Source: Thermoplasmata archaeon
GTDB lineage: Archaea > Thermoplasmatota > Thermoplasmata > Lutacidiplasmatales > UBA184
Direction: 5' to 3'
Assembly: GCA_030043855.1 (NCBI GenBank)
Contig: JASHWW010000164.1
Span: forward strand, 1-6,360
Length of the DNA: 6,360 bases
This document shows, in pieces, positions 4,688-6,360 of the stretch. Every line of letters starts with the position of its first letter. Positions within the stretch are counted from its first letter, which is position 1. A model generated the notes under the pieces. The model did not search any database and was not told where the DNA came from. It worked only from the letters and a program-made list of their open reading frames with translations. The position numbers and the translations under genes were made by a program.

Positions 4688-6360
4688 ATGGCCGAGGAGG
4701 ACGGCGCGGGACGCGCCCGGGGCTCGCGGCTCGCCGAGGCGCGGTCGAGCTACCTCCGCGGTGCCGCCGAGCAGGCGATCGACTGGCACCCGTGGGGACC
4801 CGAGCCGTTCGCCCTCGCGCAGCGGACCGGACGCCCGGTGCTGCTCGACATCGGGGCGTCGTGGTGCCACTGGTGCCACGTCATGGACGAGGGGACGTAC
4901 TCCGACCCCGAGGTCGCCCGCCTCCTCCGACAGCATTTCGTCGCGGTGAAGGTCGACCGGGACGAGCACCCGGAAGTCGACCGACGGTACCAGCGCCAGG
5001 TCGGCGCGCTGAGCGGCGAAGGCGGATGGCCGTTGACCGGATTCCTCACGCCCGACGGCGAAGTGTTCCTCGGCGGCACCTACTTCCCTCCGACGGACGG
5101 CCACGGACGCCCCGGATTCCGGCGCGTCCTGCAGGAGGTCGCGCGACTCTGGCGCGAGGAACCCGACCGTCTGCGGGCCCAGGCGGGCCAAGTGCAGGCG
5201 GCGCTCCAGCGCATGCGCGAGGCGCGCGCCGGGTCGACGGGCCTGGACGCGTTCGTCGCGTCGGTCCGGGCGGAGATCCACGGCAGCTACGACCCCGCCC
5301 ACGGCGGATTCGGCGGCGCGCCGAAGTTCCCGCACCCCACGGCGATCGCGTTCCTGCTGTGGGACGCGTACGCGAACCAGCACCCCGCGAGCGCCGATCG
5401 CGCGGCGGAGACCCTGCGACGGATGGCCGACGGCGGCGTGTACGATCAGCTCGGCGGCGGCTTCCACCGCTACTCCGTCGACGAAGGTTGGCACGTTCCG
5501 CACTTCGAGAAGATGGGGGTCGACAACGCCGCGTTGCTCTCCGCGTACACCGAAGGAGTGCAGCGGTTCGCCGACCCGCGCTTCGAAGAGATCGTCCGGG
5601 GGACCGTCGCGTGGACCCGCGGTACGTTGGGGGACCCGCGCGGCGGCTGGGGCGCGAGTCAGGACGCCGACAACGCTCCCGGGGACGACGGCAGTTACTT
5701 CACGTGGTCGAAGGCGCAGCTGCGCGAGGTCGTCGACGGCGATGCGGGTCGGTTGGTGAGCCGGTACTTCGGGGTCGGCACGGACGGACGGATGCCGCAC
5801 GACCCGGACCAGAACGTCCTCTACCGCCTCCTCCCGCTCACCGAGGCGGCCGACGGTCTGCGACTTCCCGACGGACCCGAGGCGACCCTGCGTTCGGCCG
5901 TCGGCGCGCTCACGGCCGCGCGGGCCCGTCGCCCGACCCCGACGGTCGACCGCGCCCTCTACGCGGACATCAACGGACGGTTCCTCGCGGCCTTCGCCCG
6001 CGCCGGCGCCGTCCTCGACGATCGCCAGATCCTCGCGGACGCGCGCCGGTCCGCCGACCGCTGGCTCGCCACCGCGTTCGCCCCCGAACGCGGGGTCGCG
6101 CACCGCCTCGACGACGACGAGGCCAGCGGATACGGGCTGCTCGAAGACCAGGTCGCGTTCGCCGCCGGCCTGATCGAGCTCGGCGCGGTCACGGCGGAGC
6201 CGAAGTACGCGACGGCCGCGTCGACCCTGCTCTCGCTGGTCGATCGGGAGTTTCGCGGCGAGGACGGCCTGCTGCGAGACGTCTCTCCCCGGCTCTACGA
6301 CGGCCCCGCGATCGGGGCGATCGGCCAGGCGTCGTATCCCCTCGAGGATTCGCCGCATCT
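4688..6360 (+). CDS. Thioredoxin-domain protein, DUF255/YyaL/SPATA20 family (3' truncated)
   Basis: 557 residues are visible before the window ends; family members are usually about 600-700. The N-terminal DUF255 thioredoxin-like domain (about 14-165) includes IDWHPWG, the CHWC redox-type motif (C60-C63) in SWCHWCHVMDE, VKVDRDEHPEVD (88-98), GEGGWPL (110-116) and FLGGTYFPP (127-135). The rest is an alpha/alpha-barrel resembling N-acylglucosamine 2-epimerases: GGFGGAPKFPHP (206-217), DQLGGGFHRYSVDEGWHVPHFEKM (253-276), SQDADN (324-329), GSYFTW (335-340) and LLEDQVAFAAGLIEL (484-498). The biochemical role of the family is not settled; a redox or carbohydrate-related role is often suggested. Some usually conserved residues differ here: SSYL in place of SPYL, AIDW for PVDW, and DING where WNG is usual. 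The ATG at 4688 has no Shine-Dalgarno sequence, and a weak TATA-like element about 26 bp upstream suggests a leaderless mRNA. It is divergent from psmA. Confidence 0.9.
   Translation, partial: MAEEDGAGRARGSRLAEARSSYLRGAAEQAIDWHPWGPEPFALAQRTGRPVLLDIGASWCHWCHVMDEGTYSDPEVARLLRQHFVAVKVDRDEHPEVDRRYQRQVGALSGEGGWPLTGFLTPDGEVFLGGTYFPPTDGHGRPGFRRVLQEVARLWREEPDRLRAQAGQVQAALQRMREARAGSTGLDAFVASVRAEIHGSYDPAHGGFGGAPKFPHPTAIAFLLWDAYANQHPASADRAAETLRRMADGGVYDQLGGGFHRYSVDEGWHVPHFEKMGVDNAALLSAYTEGVQRFADPRFEEIVRGTVAWTRGTLGDPRGGWGASQDADNAPGDDGSYFTWSKAQLREVVDGDAGRLVSRYFGVGTDGRMPHDPDQNVLYRLLPLTEAADGLRLPDGPEATLRSAVGALTAARARRPTPTVDRALYADINGRFLAAFARAGAVLDDRQILADARRSADRWLATAFAPERGVAHRLDDDEASGYGLLEDQVAFAAGLIELGAVTAEPKYATAASTLLSLVDREFRGEDGLLRDVSPRLYDGPAIGAIGQASYPLEDSPH

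Noticed and set aside
4400..6358. Very long minus-strand open frame opposite the DUF255 gene and the psmA 5' end
   Set aside because: Its translation is low-complexity Arg/Ala/Val/Gly with no recognisable domain, and it overlaps two genes with clear family motifs. Long antisense frames are expected at this GC content because stop codons are rare.
1..6360. CRISPR arrays, tRNA or rRNA genes, insertion sequences, attachment sites
   Set aside because: No regularly spaced direct repeats, tRNA-like folds, rRNA segments, transposase motifs or terminal inverted repeats were seen. Coding genes fill nearly the whole window.

Overview
The window is a GC-rich piece of an archaeal chromosome. It is dominated by a leftward (minus-strand) block of seven genes that forms the core of the archaeal proteasome-exosome superoperon. 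In transcription order these are psmA (20S proteasome alpha), the SBDS/Sdo1 ribosome-maturation protein, rrp4, rrp41, rrp42 (the exosome core), rpl37ae (ribosomal protein eL43) and rpoP (RNA polymerase subunit P). This set and order are typical of archaea. The PsmA N-terminus closely resembles that of Thermoplasma and other euryarchaeal alpha subunits. A GC-rich member of Thermoplasmatota or a related euryarchaeal lineage is a reasonable guess, but the sequence alone does not prove it.

Layout: 1-218 (+) is the 3' end of a VOC/glyoxalase-fold gene. It converges on rpoP (193-327, -), and the two overlap tail to tail by 26 bp. Then come rpl37ae (352-621), rrp42 (618-1406), rrp41 (1403-2152), rrp4 (2178-3038), SBDS (3075-3770) and psmA (3795-4550), all on the minus strand. 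A 137-bp divergent intergenic region (4551-4687) carries a clear TATA-like element for psmA. Rightward from 4688 to the window end runs a truncated gene for a thioredoxin-domain protein of the DUF255/YyaL/SPATA20 family.

The genes link protein destruction (proteasome), RNA 3'-end processing and decay (Rrp41-Rrp42 ring with Rrp4 cap), ribosome maturation (SBDS), translation (eL43) and transcription (RpoP). rrp41/rrp42 and rrp42/rpl37ae overlap by ATGA, and strong Shine-Dalgarno sequences precede rrp41 and rrp42. This fits translational coupling and matched output of the ring subunits.

I see no tRNA, rRNA, CRISPR array, insertion sequence or mobile element, and no clearly new system. The most notable points are a three-segment alternating hairpin between psmA and SBDS, a candidate internal promoter before rrp4, charged extensions on both ends of Rrp4, the shortened superoperon, and a divergent DUF255 protein sharing the promoter region with the proteasome gene.
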